Shown here one piece after another: positions 43,998-52,420 of a stretch of 64,000 nucleotides of DNA (its first letter is position 1; each line of letters starts with the position of its first letter). The notes beneath the pieces were generated by a model. The model was not told where the DNA came from. It was given only the letters and a program-made list of their open reading frames with translations, and did not search any database. The stretch lies in the NCBI RefSeq assembly GCF_010500965.1, contig NZ_QVMI01000013.1, forward strand, positions 32,866-96,865, written 5' to 3'. The DNA is from Bacteroides sp. 51 (lineage in GTDB: Bacteria; Bacteroidota; Bacteroidia; Bacteroidales; Bacteroidaceae). Position numbers and translations under genes: made by a program.

Positions 43998-44810
43998 TTA
44001 GTCTTCTTGAGTAGTTACTTTATCACTTGATTCCTTGAATATCTTTTCAGCCTCTTTCAGGAATTTACTTTCCGGAAATTCGTTTTTGAAAGCATAATAT
44101 TCATCAATCGTATCCCGATAACGTTCATCTTGTCTTTCTTCGATACTATTTATTGCCATTTCATATTTAGCACGAAGAATCAAGATAGAAAGTTCTTCAC
44201 GATACACTGTGTATGGGTAATCCTTTAATGCATTTTGCGCTGTGATTACACAAGATAAATAGTTATTTCCCATGTAGTTGCCTAAATTGTAGTACAACCT
44301 GGATGAGTAGAGTTCTTTACGAACCAACTTATCCTGCAAGGCAAAAATCATCTCCTGTGCTTCTGACTTCTTCAAGCTCTGTGGAAAGTATTCCATAAAC
44401 ATTTGAAGTTCACGAACAGCCAGGTATGTTCCGGATTGATCCAAACGGGCTTCCGGGCTATCCAGATACAACGCTTTACCTGAGTGGAAACGGGAAAGTT
44501 CGGTATATGTACCACGTGGATACGTGTTGTAATACGTCATAAAGGTTTGCGCAGCAGTAGAATAATCTTTTTGATTATAATAGCTCATGCCCAACATATA
44601 AAGTGATTCCTCGGCTTTATCCGTACCTTTCAAAATAGTGATCAACTCATTCAAAAGAGTTGCGGCACGTCCATATTGCCCTTTAGCGAAATAGTTTTTA
44701 GCAGCTTCGTATTTGTACTCATAATCAGTACTCTTCAGCACTTTATTGTACTCTCCACACGAGGATAAAACGAGCGCTGCTAATAAAATTACAAAAAGAT
44801 TTTTCTTCAT
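43998..44810 (-). CDS. bamD: Outer-membrane assembly lipoprotein BamD
   Basis: Starts at 44810 (MKKNLFVILLAALVLSSCGEYNKVLKS; cysteine 18), giving 270 residues; an upstream ATG at 44831 would spoil the signal and is near the predicted transcription start. The mature protein is made of TPR repeats (YEAAKNYFAKGQYGRAATLLNELI; YMLGMSYYNQKDYSTAAQTFMTYYNTYP; FPESKFLKEAEKIF). BamD is the essential partner of BamA in inserting the many barrel proteins seen in this window. Confidence 0.93.
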   Translation of the reverse strand: MKKNLFVILLAALVLSSCGEYNKVLKSTDYEYKYEAAKNYFAKGQYGRAATLLNELITILKGTDKAEESLYMLGMSYYNQKDYSTAAQTFMTYYNTYPRGTYTELSRFHSGKALYLDSPEARLDQSGTYLAVRELQMFMEYFPQSLKKSEAQEMIFALQDKLVRKELYSSRLYYNLGNYMGNNYLSCVITAQNALKDYPYTVYREELSILILRAKYEMAINSIEERQDERYRDTIDEYYAFKNEFPESKFLKEAEKIFKESSDKVTTQED

Positions 44811-44828
44811 ACCTTTATAATAATTGCG

Positions 44829-44859
44829 CAAAGTTACTGATTCAGCTTCAATTAACCAA
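44829..44859 (-). promoter_or_regulatory. Promoter of the bamD-rpoZ-DUF4293 operon
   Basis: TTGG (44856-44859), exactly 19 bp, TAACTTTG (44829-44836) on the minus strand, about 19 bp upstream of the bamD ATG. Confidence 0.65.
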
Positions 44860-44883
44860 GTTAATAAAATTGAAAGTTAGTAT

Positions 44884-44971
44884 TCTATAGACAAAAGTGG
44901 GTTTTCTATAGACAAAAGAACAAAAGAAACACATTTTTCCCCGTTTCCACGAGGTATGTGTTCTTTTGTTC
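44884..44971. repeat. 21-bp direct repeat plus hairpin (array F)
   Basis: TCTATAGACAAAAG occurs at 44884 and 44905, 21 bp apart. GAACAAAAGAAACACAT (44918-44934) pairs with ATGTGTTCTTTTGTTC (44956-44971) apart from one bulged base. The layout, direct copies then an inverted copy, resembles the 22-bp arrays though the period is 21 here. It follows the ACT gene's stop and probably ends that transcript. Confidence 0.65.
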
Positions 44972-45000
44972 CTGTGTCTAAATACGGTAAACCTTATGCA

Positions 45001-45426
45001 TTAAAGCTTGTATAGATCGCTGGCTGCAAGCAATTCTACTTTTTTCTCGGTCAGCACCTCGATACATTTCTCCAGATTGCTTGGGCGGATAATTACATTG
45101 GCCGAATTGTTGTTGGCAAAAGAATACATATATTCGATGAATACGCCTGCTTCCGACAGATAATTCAATACCTTAGCCAATGCTCCGGGAACATTAGGAC
45201 AGTTAATACCCACAACATTGGTAACATTTACAGCAAAATGATTCTTCTTCAGTACATCATAAGCTTTGTCCGGATCGGAAACGATACCGCGTAAGATCCC
45301 AAAATCTGCATTTTCAGCGATACAAAGAGCAGATAGATTGATATCTTCTTTCGCTAAAACTTCAGTTACTTCTGTCAAACGGCCTGTATTATTTTCCAAA
45401 AAGATGGAAAGCTGCTTTGCTATCAT
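45001..45426 (-). CDS. Tandem ACT-domain amino-acid-binding protein
   Basis: A 141-residue protein formed by two ACT domains (about residues 3-68, QLSIFLENNTGRLTEVTEVLAKEDINLSALCI, and 72-141, VGINCPNVPGALAKVLNYLSEAGVFIEYMYSF) with no catalytic part. It probably senses an amino acid. It lies downstream of a phenylacetate-CoA ligase gene on the same strand, a pairing common in anaerobes that make or use aryl-acetates from aromatic amino acids. A regulatory link to that enzyme is inferred. Confidence 0.88.
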   Translation of the reverse strand: MIAKQLSIFLENNTGRLTEVTEVLAKEDINLSALCIAENADFGILRGIVSDPDKAYDVLKKNHFAVNVTNVVGINCPNVPGALAKVLNYLSEAGVFIEYMYSFANNNSANVIIRPSNLEKCIEVLTEKKVELLAASDLYKL

Positions 45427-45519
45427 ATTAATTTTGAATTTAAAATTATGAATTATACTTTCTAATTATTGGGAAAGATAGAGATTTTTCTTTAAAATCC
45501 AGCCCTTCATTCATAATAA

Positions 45520-46818
45520 TTAAAGTTTTCTATTATCAATTACGCGCTTAGCTTTGCCGATACTACGCTCAATGCTGCGAGGCTCTACAAGTTTGACATC
45601 TACTCCAAGCCCAAGCACGCTTTGCAAACGGCCAACCAGTTTCTTTTTAAGCGCTAACATCTTGTTTATCTCATCCGAATAGTAGTCGGGACGCACTTCT
45701 ACTTTCAACTCCATGCGGTCGGTATTATTTACGCGATCAACGGTCAAAAGATAATGTGGTTCAAACTCTTCCATTTCGAGAATAACAGATTCGAACTGGC
45801 TTGGGAATACGTTCACACCGCGAATAATCAGCATATCATCACTTCTACCCAAGATGCGATCCATACGTACCAGAGTGCGTCCGCATTTACACTTTTCTTG
45901 ATGCAGAGCTGTAAGGTCTTTGGTGCGGTAGCGCAACAAGGGCATACCTTCTTTAGTCAGATGGGTAAATACAAGTTCGCCGGTTTGTCCGGGTTCCATT
46001 TGTTGCATGGTTAACGGATCTACGATTTCAGGATAGAAATGATCTTCATTGAGATGGGTACCGTCCTGACATTCACATTCATAACCGACACCGGGCCCGG
46101 CAATTTCGCTCAATCCGTAAATGTCATATGCTTTAATGCCTAGTTTTTCTTCAATTTCCTTGCGCATATTCTCTGTCCAGGGTTCTGCACCAAAGACACC
46201 GATCTTTAGTTTCAGTTCATCGCGCGAAATACCCGAGTCTTTAATGGCATCGGCCATGAATAAAGCATAAGAAGGTGTACAACAAAGTACGGTTGCACCA
46301 AAATCGTGCATCAGGGTAATTTGCTTTTCTGTATTGCCGCTGGACATTGGAATGACGGAAGCCCCGATATTCTCAGCACCATAATGCGCCCCCAATCCAC
46401 CGGTGAACAGTCCATAACCATAAGCAACCTGGAAGAAATCGGAATTACTGGCGCCATAGGCCGAAAAGCAGCGCGACAGGCATTCTGTCCATGCAGACAG
46501 GTCTTTGCGGGTATATCCCACCACGGTAGGTTTGCCTGTAGTACCGGAGGAAGCGTGAATACGGACAATCTGGCTCATTGGAACAGCGCACAGTCCAAAA
46601 GGATAGTTATCGCGCAGATCACTCTTCGTAGTGAAAGGCAATTTCACGATATCATCAATATCGTTAATATCATCGGGTGTAATGCCCAACTCCTGCATTT
46701 TCTTACGGTAGAATGGTGTGTTATGATACACGTGCTCTACTATTTTCTTCAATCGAATACTTTGAATCTTGCGCAGGCTCTCCCGATCCATGCACTCAAT
46801 ATTTTCATTCCAAATCAT
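45520..46818 (-). CDS. paaK: Phenylacetate--CoA ligase
   Basis: A 432-residue adenylate-forming enzyme with the P-loop motif RIHASSGTTGKPTVVGYT, YGLSEIAGPGVGYEC, and the hinge/C-terminal region RTKDLTALHQEKCKCGRTLVRMDRILGRSDDMLIIRGVNVFPSQFE. It activates phenylacetate, or in gut anaerobes related aryl-acetates such as indole-3-acetate, to the CoA thioester. Indolepyruvate ferredoxin oxidoreductase genes, often linked, are not in the window. Start 46818 (MIWNENIECMDRESLR) gives the normal length. Confidence 0.95.
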   Translation of the reverse strand: MIWNENIECMDRESLRKIQSIRLKKIVEHVYHNTPFYRKKMQELGITPDDINDIDDIVKLPFTTKSDLRDNYPFGLCAVPMSQIVRIHASSGTTGKPTVVGYTRKDLSAWTECLSRCFSAYGASNSDFFQVAYGYGLFTGGLGAHYGAENIGASVIPMSSGNTEKQITLMHDFGATVLCCTPSYALFMADAIKDSGISRDELKLKIGVFGAEPWTENMRKEIEEKLGIKAYDIYGLSEIAGPGVGYECECQDGTHLNEDHFYPEIVDPLTMQQMEPGQTGELVFTHLTKEGMPLLRYRTKDLTALHQEKCKCGRTLVRMDRILGRSDDMLIIRGVNVFPSQFESVILEMEEFEPHYLLTVDRVNNTDRMELKVEVRPDYYSDEINKMLALKKKLVGRLQSVLGLGVDVKLVEPRSIERSIGKAKRVIDNRKL

Positions 46819-46971
46819 CTTTTCTTATATTTTGCAACAAAATACGGTTACTCATTTTACATAAAGTCAGCAAAGTAAAGCATTTTTTTTCAAAAAACCC
46901 GAAAACTATAAGCTGAAATATTTAAATGTATTATCTTAGCAGTTCTTTTGAATTTTATGCCCTATAGCCAA

Positions 46972-48999
46972 ATGGATTTTGAATTAACATCTGCTTATTC
47001 GCCCACAGGAGACCAGCCGGAAGCCATTGCACAACTAACAGAGGGCGTGCTGCAAGGCACTCCTGCACAAACGTTGTTAGGAGTAACCGGATCGGGAAAG
47101 ACCTTCACAATAGCCAATGTAATTAAGAATATCAATAAGCCGACATTGATATTGAGTCACAATAAAACACTTGCTGCGCAGTTGTACAGTGAGTTCAAGG
47201 GTTTCTTTCCGAATAATGCGGTAGAATATTACGTTTCTTATTACGATTATTATCAACCGGAGGCTTACCTGCCGGGCAGTGATACATATATAGAAAAAGA
47301 CCTGGCGATTAATGATGAAATAGATAAACTACGCCTGGCAGCTACTTCGGCCCTATTATCGGGACGGCAGGATGTGGTGGTGGTGTCTTCCGTTTCCTGT
47401 ATATATGGTATGGGTAACCCGGCCGACTTCTATAATAATGTAATAGAGGTACAGCAAGGAAAGACGATTAGCCGCAATGTTTTTCTACGCCGATTGGTGG
47501 ATAGTTTATATGTGCGTAACGACATTGATTTGAATCGCGGTAATTTCCGGGTAAAAGGAGATACGGTGGACATTTCGCTGGCTTACTCCGATCACATTCT
47601 GCGCATCATCTTTTGGGGAGATGAGGTGGAAACGATTGAAGAGGTAGATCCGATCAGTAATTATACGATTGGAAGGTTTGACTCGTATAAGATATACCCC
47701 GCCAATTTATTCATGACCACGAAAGAGGCTACCATACGTGCTATTCACCAGATAGAGGACGATTTGACCAAACAGGTGGCTTACTTTGAATCTGAAGGTA
47801 AACCTTATGAGGCCAAAAGGCTCCACGAACGGGTGACTTATGATATGGAAATGCTACGCGAATTGGGGCATTGTTCGGGAATTGAGAACTATTCCCGTTA
47901 CTTTGATGGACGTGAACCGGGAACGCGCCCTTATTGTCTGCTGGATTTCTTTCCCGAAGATTTCCTGATGGTTATTGATGAGAGTCACGTTAGTGTTCCG
48001 CAAATACGGGCGATGTACGGCGGCGACCGGGCACGAAAAAAGAATCTGGTGGAATATGGCTTCCGCTTGCCTGCGGCAATGGATAATCGTCCGCTTACGT
48101 TTGAGGAGTTTGAAGGTATGACGCGTCAGACAATTTATGTCAGTGCAACTCCCGCAGAATATGAATTGGTACAATCCGAAGGCATTATAGTAGAACAGGT
48201 TATCCGTCCTACGGGACTGCTGGACCCGATTATAGAAGTCCGCCCAAGCCTTAACCAGATTGACGATTTGATGGAGGAAATTCAACTCAGGGTTGAAAAG
48301 GAAGAGCGTGTACTGGTAACTACACTAACGAAACGCATGGCCGAGGAGTTAACAGAGTATCTGCTCCACCACAACGTACGCTGCAACTATATTCACAGTG
48401 ATGTTGATACGTTGGAAAGGGTAAAAATCATGGATGATCTCCGCCAGGGAGTGTTCGATGTGCTCATCGGGGTTAACTTACTTCGTGAGGGACTCGATTT
48501 GCCGGAGGTTTCTCTTGTAGCTATTCTGGATGCGGATAAAGAGGGTTTCCTTCGCTCCCACCGCTCGCTCACTCAAACTGCGGGACGTGCCGCCAGAAAT
48601 ATTAACGGTATGGTAATTATGTATGCCGATAAAATTACGGAAAGTATGCGACTTACCATTGATGAAACAAACCGCCGGAGAGAAAAACAGCTGGCCTACA
48701 ATGAAGCAAACGGAATCACTCCGCAACAGATCAAGAAAGCACGCAACCTGGCTGTATTCAAAACGGACAGTCCTTTCGAGGAAAACAAACATTCGGCATA
48801 TGTGGAACCGGAATCAAGCAATATAGCGGCAGACCCTGTGGTACAATATATGAGCAAAGCGCAATTGGAAAAGAGTATAGAACGGACCCGGAAACTGATG
48901 CAGGAGGCGGCCAAAAAGCTCGAATTCATCGAAGCTGCTCAATATCGCGACGAATTGTTAAAATTAGAAGATATACTGAAAGAAAAATGGACAATATAG
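46972..48999 (+). CDS. uvrB: Excinuclease ABC subunit B
   Basis: I chose the ATG at 46972 (MDFELTSAYSPTGDQPEAIAQL) since it matches the usual UvrB N-terminus; an ATG at 46957 and a TTG at 46948 are in frame. The 675-residue protein has Walker A GVTGSGKTFTIANVI, the beta-hairpin YYVSYYDYYQPEAYLPGSDTYIEKD, helicase motifs DESHVS and QTAGRAARN, and the UvrC-binding C-terminal UVR motif (MQEAAKKLEFIEAAQYRDELLKL). It verifies damage in nucleotide excision repair. A -7-like TATCTTAG lies at 46932-46939. Confidence 0.98.
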   Translation: MDFELTSAYSPTGDQPEAIAQLTEGVLQGTPAQTLLGVTGSGKTFTIANVIKNINKPTLILSHNKTLAAQLYSEFKGFFPNNAVEYYVSYYDYYQPEAYLPGSDTYIEKDLAINDEIDKLRLAATSALLSGRQDVVVVSSVSCIYGMGNPADFYNNVIEVQQGKTISRNVFLRRLVDSLYVRNDIDLNRGNFRVKGDTVDISLAYSDHILRIIFWGDEVETIEEVDPISNYTIGRFDSYKIYPANLFMTTKEATIRAIHQIEDDLTKQVAYFESEGKPYEAKRLHERVTYDMEMLRELGHCSGIENYSRYFDGREPGTRPYCLLDFFPEDFLMVIDESHVSVPQIRAMYGGDRARKKNLVEYGFRLPAAMDNRPLTFEEFEGMTRQTIYVSATPAEYELVQSEGIIVEQVIRPTGLLDPIIEVRPSLNQIDDLMEEIQLRVEKEERVLVTTLTKRMAEELTEYLLHHNVRCNYIHSDVDTLERVKIMDDLRQGVFDVLIGVNLLREGLDLPEVSLVAILDADKEGFLRSHRSLTQTAGRAARNINGMVIMYADKITESMRLTIDETNRRREKQLAYNEANGITPQQIKKARNLAVFKTDSPFEENKHSAYVEPESSNIAADPVVQYMSKAQLEKSIERTRKLMQEAAKKLEFIEAAQYRDELLKLEDILKEKWTI

Positions 49000-49038
49000 T
49001 TAATCTATGTTATGAAACACATTTTCCTGCTTGCATAA

Positions 49039-49069
49039 TTTGCTATTTTAATTAAAGCGCGTATCTTTG
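49039..49069 (+). promoter_or_regulatory. Perfect-consensus promoter of a small RNA
   Basis: TTTG (49039-49042), exactly 19 bp, TATCTTTG (49062-49069): the best promoter match in the window, with no start codon-led gene after it. Confidence 0.8.
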
Positions 49070-49074
49070 CAATG

Positions 49075-49137
49075 TGTTTTTCATAGTATTAGATTTAAGG
49101 TTAACAAAGGTTGGGGTCAGGCGTGATCCCTTTTTTT
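49075..49137 (+). ncRNA. Putative ~63-nt small RNA
   Basis: Between a perfect promoter and a strong terminator lies about 40 nt of non-coding sequence (core AGTATTAGATTTAAGGTTAA, 49085-49104). The terminator stem is GGGGTCA (49113-49119), loop GGCG, TGATCCC (49124-49130), then seven T's (49131-49137). There is no useful open frame. I believe I have seen this core sequence in other Bacteroides intergenic regions, but that is memory only. Ends are predicted from the motifs. Confidence 0.65.
49113..49137 (+). terminator. Intrinsic terminator of the putative small RNA
   Basis: 7-bp stem (one G-T wobble), 4-nt loop, uninterrupted T7. Confidence 0.85.
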
Positions 49138-49146
49138 ATGGCCCCG

Positions 49147-49181
49147 GCCCCGAGGCGGGGCGGCCAGATGCGGCAAGCCGC
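49147..49181 (+). repeat. Composite mini-hairpin element
   Basis: GCCCCGAGGCGGGGC (49147-49161), 8-nt spacer, GCGGCAAGCCGC (49170-49181). It has the same architecture as 40978-41012 but with compensating changes in the first stem. Confidence 0.75.
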
Positions 49182-49303
49182 GTTTAAATTCTGCACATAT
49201 TTAATTCCCTGAGATTTTAATGTTGATATCTTCTCTGTAGGCTATAAATAAATAGTCTGCACGCAATGCGTATATAATTAATACGCGCGCGTTATAATAT
49301 TAG

Positions 49304-49413
49304 CACTTGTGCGCTATAGTTGCAACACTTGAACGTTATAGCGCTGGAAGAATAGCGCTGTTTTTCACGAAGAATAGCGCTGTTCTTTGCGAAAAACAGC
49401 GCTATTCTTCATC
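49304..49413. repeat. 22-bp-period array C with inverted terminal copy
   Basis: Units start at 49304, 49326, 49348, 49370 and 49392. The third and fourth share AAGAATAGCGCTGTT; the fifth is an inverted copy. GAAGAATAGCGCTGTTTTTC (49347-49366) and its exact reverse complement (49391-49410) make a 20-bp perfect inverted repeat. A weaker unit may precede at 49282. The gap 49000-49600 has no protein gene. Confidence 0.85.
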
Positions 49414-49530
49414 TCTTATACGAAATAAGTGAAAACTAGCGACGGCTACTGTTCAGCCAGGCTAAGTGTTAAGTGTAAACAGCGCAGCCGCAACCTTTCC
49501 GGAATCATACAGGGAGATACAAAAAAAGAA

Positions 49531-49571
49531 GCTGTCCAGAGGTAATGGTAAATCATTGACCTTTGGACAGC
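49531..49571 (-). terminator. Terminator of the Dps-like gene
   Basis: GCTGTCCAGAGGT (49531-49543) pairs along 13 bp with ACCTTTGGACAGC (49559-49571), with AATG/CATT extending the stem; a T7 run follows on the minus strand (plus-strand A's at 49521-49527). Confidence 0.85.
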
Positions 49572-49600
49572 CTCTCCTTTGGTTTGTTTCAATCGCCTGA

Positions 49601-50002
49601 TTAGCTTAATCTTTTCAGACGGTACAATAACTGTTGTATTGCTTCCTGATAATCATCAAGAATAGCAGCAGTAAAGTTTTCTTTGAACAAATCTCTTTGG
49701 TAATCAACGTATTTGAAGAACTTTTCTGAGTGTTCAACGATGTTTGCCGGAACTGGGGTTTCAGGAATAACAACCTTAATATCGCCGTATAAAGCGTAAG
49801 ATGTTTCTACGATTCTATCCAATGCATCGGCCAAATCATCTAAGGCTTGGTCTAAAGCCATATGTTCAGCATAACTTCCCTTACCTGTTACATGCCAGTG
49901 GTATAGTTTCAGGCTGTTATTGTAAGCATACATTTTACCAAAAAATTCACCAATTTCTTTTACTGAAGCAGCAGTCTGCTTTACATCTGTTTTTGTTTCC
50001 AT
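49601..50002 (-). CDS. Dps/ferritin-like protein (DUF5856 type)
   Basis: A 133-residue four-helix protein. NNSLKLYHWHVTGKGSYAEHMALDQALDDLADALDRIVE (about residues 29-67) has the His-Trp-x-Val and D/E pattern of Dps proteins (HWNVxGxxFxxxHxxLDE). The C-terminal half is shorter than in classical Dps (about 160-180 residues), matching a Bacteroidetes family I recall as DUF5856. It may bind iron or protect against oxidative damage; a full ferroxidase site is not obvious. Monocistronic, between its terminator and a two-component pair. Confidence 0.75.
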   Translation of the reverse strand: METKTDVKQTAASVKEIGEFFGKMYAYNNSLKLYHWHVTGKGSYAEHMALDQALDDLADALDRIVETSYALYGDIKVVIPETPVPANIVEHSEKFFKYVDYQRDLFKENFTAAILDDYQEAIQQLLYRLKRLS

Positions 50003-50067
50003 AATCTTTATGTTTAGAGTTTAATAATTTCCTATTTACTCTATAAACATCTCATATGGAAAAAAGT

Positions 50068-50754
50068 TCAGCAGCTTTCCAACATATATCCTTTTCGGGG
50101 TATAGAAGTGATATGCACGGTAGCGTCCATATGGATTGCTCTTCTCAGATAGGTTATCTGCACGTTGAGCGCCAGCGAATTAGCATATGAAGAGTCTCCC
50201 CAGATGGCCTGAAGTATCTGATCACGATGCACGGTTGTATTCAGATTAATAGCCAGGATACGCAGAATCTCCGCCTGTCGCGAGGTGATCAGGCTCTTGT
50301 TGTTGCCCGAACGAAGTTCATTGGTATTGAAGTTAAATACCGTACTACCAAAGGTATAAATCTCTTCCTGTACACTTTCCTGGGAACTAAGTTCAAAACG
50401 CTCTTTGATGCGTGCCAGAAGCTCTTCCGGATAAAAAGGCTTAGCCAGATAATCATTTCCCTTCAAACTAAACCCCTTCAACCGGTCGTTTTTATCGGAA
50501 CGGTCGGACAGAAAGAAGATAAGCGTATGTTTATCTATCTCACGTATCTTGGCAGCCACTTCAAAACCATTCAATCCGGGCATATTAATATCCAACAGAA
50601 CCAGGTTGGGTTTTATTTGCAGAAACTGTTCGAGGGCCTTCTCACCATTTCCGGCATAAGTAACATCATAACCCTCTTTCTCTAAAAAGCGCTTCAAAAC
50701 CATAGAATATTTCAGGTCATCATCTGCAAATAAAATCTTCAATGCTGTTTTCAT
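50068..50754 (-). CDS. OmpR/PhoB-type response regulator
   Basis: Starts at the ATG at 50754, overlapping the kinase stop codon (ATGA), which beats the in-frame ATG at 50766. The 228-residue protein has a receiver with the acidic pocket FADDD, phosphoacceptor D55 (NLVLLDINMPGLNGFE), the conserved K in YLAKPF, and a winged-helix domain (LITSRQAEILRILAINLNTTVHRDQIL; LALNVQITYLRRAI; SIPRKGYMLES). Translationally coupled to its kinase. A paralogue of the regulator at 22583-23287. Confidence 0.95.
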   Translation of the reverse strand: MKTALKILFADDDLKYSMVLKRFLEKEGYDVTYAGNGEKALEQFLQIKPNLVLLDINMPGLNGFEVAAKIREIDKHTLIFFLSDRSDKNDRLKGFSLKGNDYLAKPFYPEELLARIKERFELSSQESVQEEIYTFGSTVFNFNTNELRSGNNKSLITSRQAEILRILAINLNTTVHRDQILQAIWGDSSYANSLALNVQITYLRRAIHMDATVHITSIPRKGYMLESC

Positions 50755-52265
50755 TGTGGTATGCATAGTGTTATCAAAGTACCCTTCCCGATTATACTTT
50801 CTAAAGAAACCCGACCCTGGTGCGCTTCACTGATTAGTTTTACATAACTCAACCCCAAACCAAGTCCGGGAATATTCTGATCGGGCAAATTGCTTCCCCG
50901 ATAGAATTTGGCAAACACCCTATCCTGCTCTACTAAAGGAATACCGATGCCATTATCGCTTACCGTAAGCCACAACTCCCGACCTTTGCACGCAGCCTTT
51001 ATTTCAATGCTGACATCTGCATTGGAATACTTGATGGCATTCTCTATCAGATTGCTTAATACATTAGCCAGATGAATAGGGTCGGCTTCTATAAGAGGAG
51101 ATTCCATATCAAAACGGGTTGCAAATGTAACTTGTTTGCCTGCCGGAATATGGGTCAGGCGAATAACTTTATCCGCCAATTCACGAAGATCGAAACGAAC
51201 CAGACTCAGAGGCGTATCTTCATTATCGGCCCGTACCATATCTTTGAGTTTATTCAGGTAAGCAGACAAGTTGTCCAATTCGAACATCGAATCCTGAATC
51301 ACCTCCTCCGTAGCCTGCTCGTCGGTACGCAATTCTTTATTTCCCAGAAAGGCCACAAAGGTTTTTAATGTTTGTACAGGGCGTTTAAGTTCATGGATCA
51401 TTGTATTCACAAAATTCTGCCTCAACTCTCCTACCTTCTTTTGTTTCAGTATAGTCTTTATCTGGAATATAAGGCAACCGATTAGTAATAGGATTATGCC
51501 CAAAGCGAGTAACAATTGTACCGCCATTCTTTCAAATACCGGTTGCGTAGGAAGTTTTGCATAAATGTACGCACCTTCACATTGAAAAGGACTATATGCG
51601 TAGGAAATACGTATGCCAGGTTTAAAAACACTTCCCGAATGCTCCCATCGCGAGGTATATAGAGAGTCATTTTTATCCCAATCGGTTATTGTCCACTGCA
51701 AATCCGGAAACTTTGCCGCTATAATAGAATCTAACAGTTCTTTCTTAAAAGGATTCTGATGATTCACAATGGCCAGATCAATGTTTCTGAATATTTCTGT
51801 TTGCGAGAAATTTAAATTAGCAAAAAACCTCAGACTTTCGGGAGCCACAGAGTCTAAAGCATGATCCTCCATTGGGTTATTATTCAAAGAGTCAGGAGCA
51901 GAAGCAACTTGCTTTATATATCGGCGAATCGAATCAATTGACATTTGCCCGAATTTTACTGAATCCTCCTCTTCATCGGCTCTTAAGAACGAGAACTTCA
52001 TCTGGTTCCGGTTATGTATCTCTCCACTACTATTCCCGGTATATTCCGAATTTGTATTTACCATATACGTATAAGAGTTCTTTTGATCCCCCTTACGTAT
52101 CTCATATTCCTTACCCGCCTCTTCCAGGATTTGTTGAGCCAGTTCCTCACTGTAAGTATTCACCACATAGGTGTACTGATTAAATAACCAATATCCTTGT
52201 ACGAATATCAGCAAGAGAGCCGATACTAAAGATATGGCCCAGATCAAACGAATCCTTTTCTCCAT
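50751..52265 (-). CDS. Sensor histidine kinase
   Basis: A 504-residue kinase with helix 1 at about 7-29, a periplasmic sensor (about 30-245), helix 2 at about 247-268, phosphoacceptor H291 in VNTMIHELKRPVQTLK, N-box NVLSNLIENAIKYSN, DNGIGIPL and GLGLGLSYVKLISEAHQG. It resembles the kinase at 21043-22536 in size and layout. It is divergent from the GLPGLI and outer-membrane barrel genes across 155 bp, so they are its probable targets. Signal unknown. Confidence 0.95.
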   Translation of the reverse strand: MEKRIRLIWAISLVSALLLIFVQGYWLFNQYTYVVNTYSEELAQQILEEAGKEYEIRKGDQKNSYTYMVNTNSEYTGNSSGEIHNRNQMKFSFLRADEEEDSVKFGQMSIDSIRRYIKQVASAPDSLNNNPMEDHALDSVAPESLRFFANLNFSQTEIFRNIDLAIVNHQNPFKKELLDSIIAAKFPDLQWTITDWDKNDSLYTSRWEHSGSVFKPGIRISYAYSPFQCEGAYIYAKLPTQPVFERMAVQLLLALGIILLLIGCLIFQIKTILKQKKVGELRQNFVNTMIHELKRPVQTLKTFVAFLGNKELRTDEQATEEVIQDSMFELDNLSAYLNKLKDMVRADNEDTPLSLVRFDLRELADKVIRLTHIPAGKQVTFATRFDMESPLIEADPIHLANVLSNLIENAIKYSNADVSIEIKAACKGRELWLTVSDNGIGIPLVEQDRVFAKFYRGSNLPDQNIPGLGLGLSYVKLISEAHQGRVSLESIIGKGTLITLCIPQ

Positions 52266-52283
52266 CTTTCATCCTATTTTCTA

Positions 52284-52291
52284 CAAAGATA
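52284..52291 (-). promoter_or_regulatory. -7 promoter element of the second kinase operon
   Basis: TATCTTTG on the minus strand, 19 bp before the ATG at 52265. A TATATTTA element facing the other way at 52389-52396 may serve the GLPGLI gene. Confidence 0.5.
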
Positions 52292-52420
52292 TATACGCGC
52301 ACACGAGAATGCAATCCATACACCGAGTTTTTTAAACCGGATAATATTTCAGTAATATAATCAAGATCAACCAATCAACATCCTGCAATATATTTACTGA
52401 AAATCTTAATAATAAAAATT

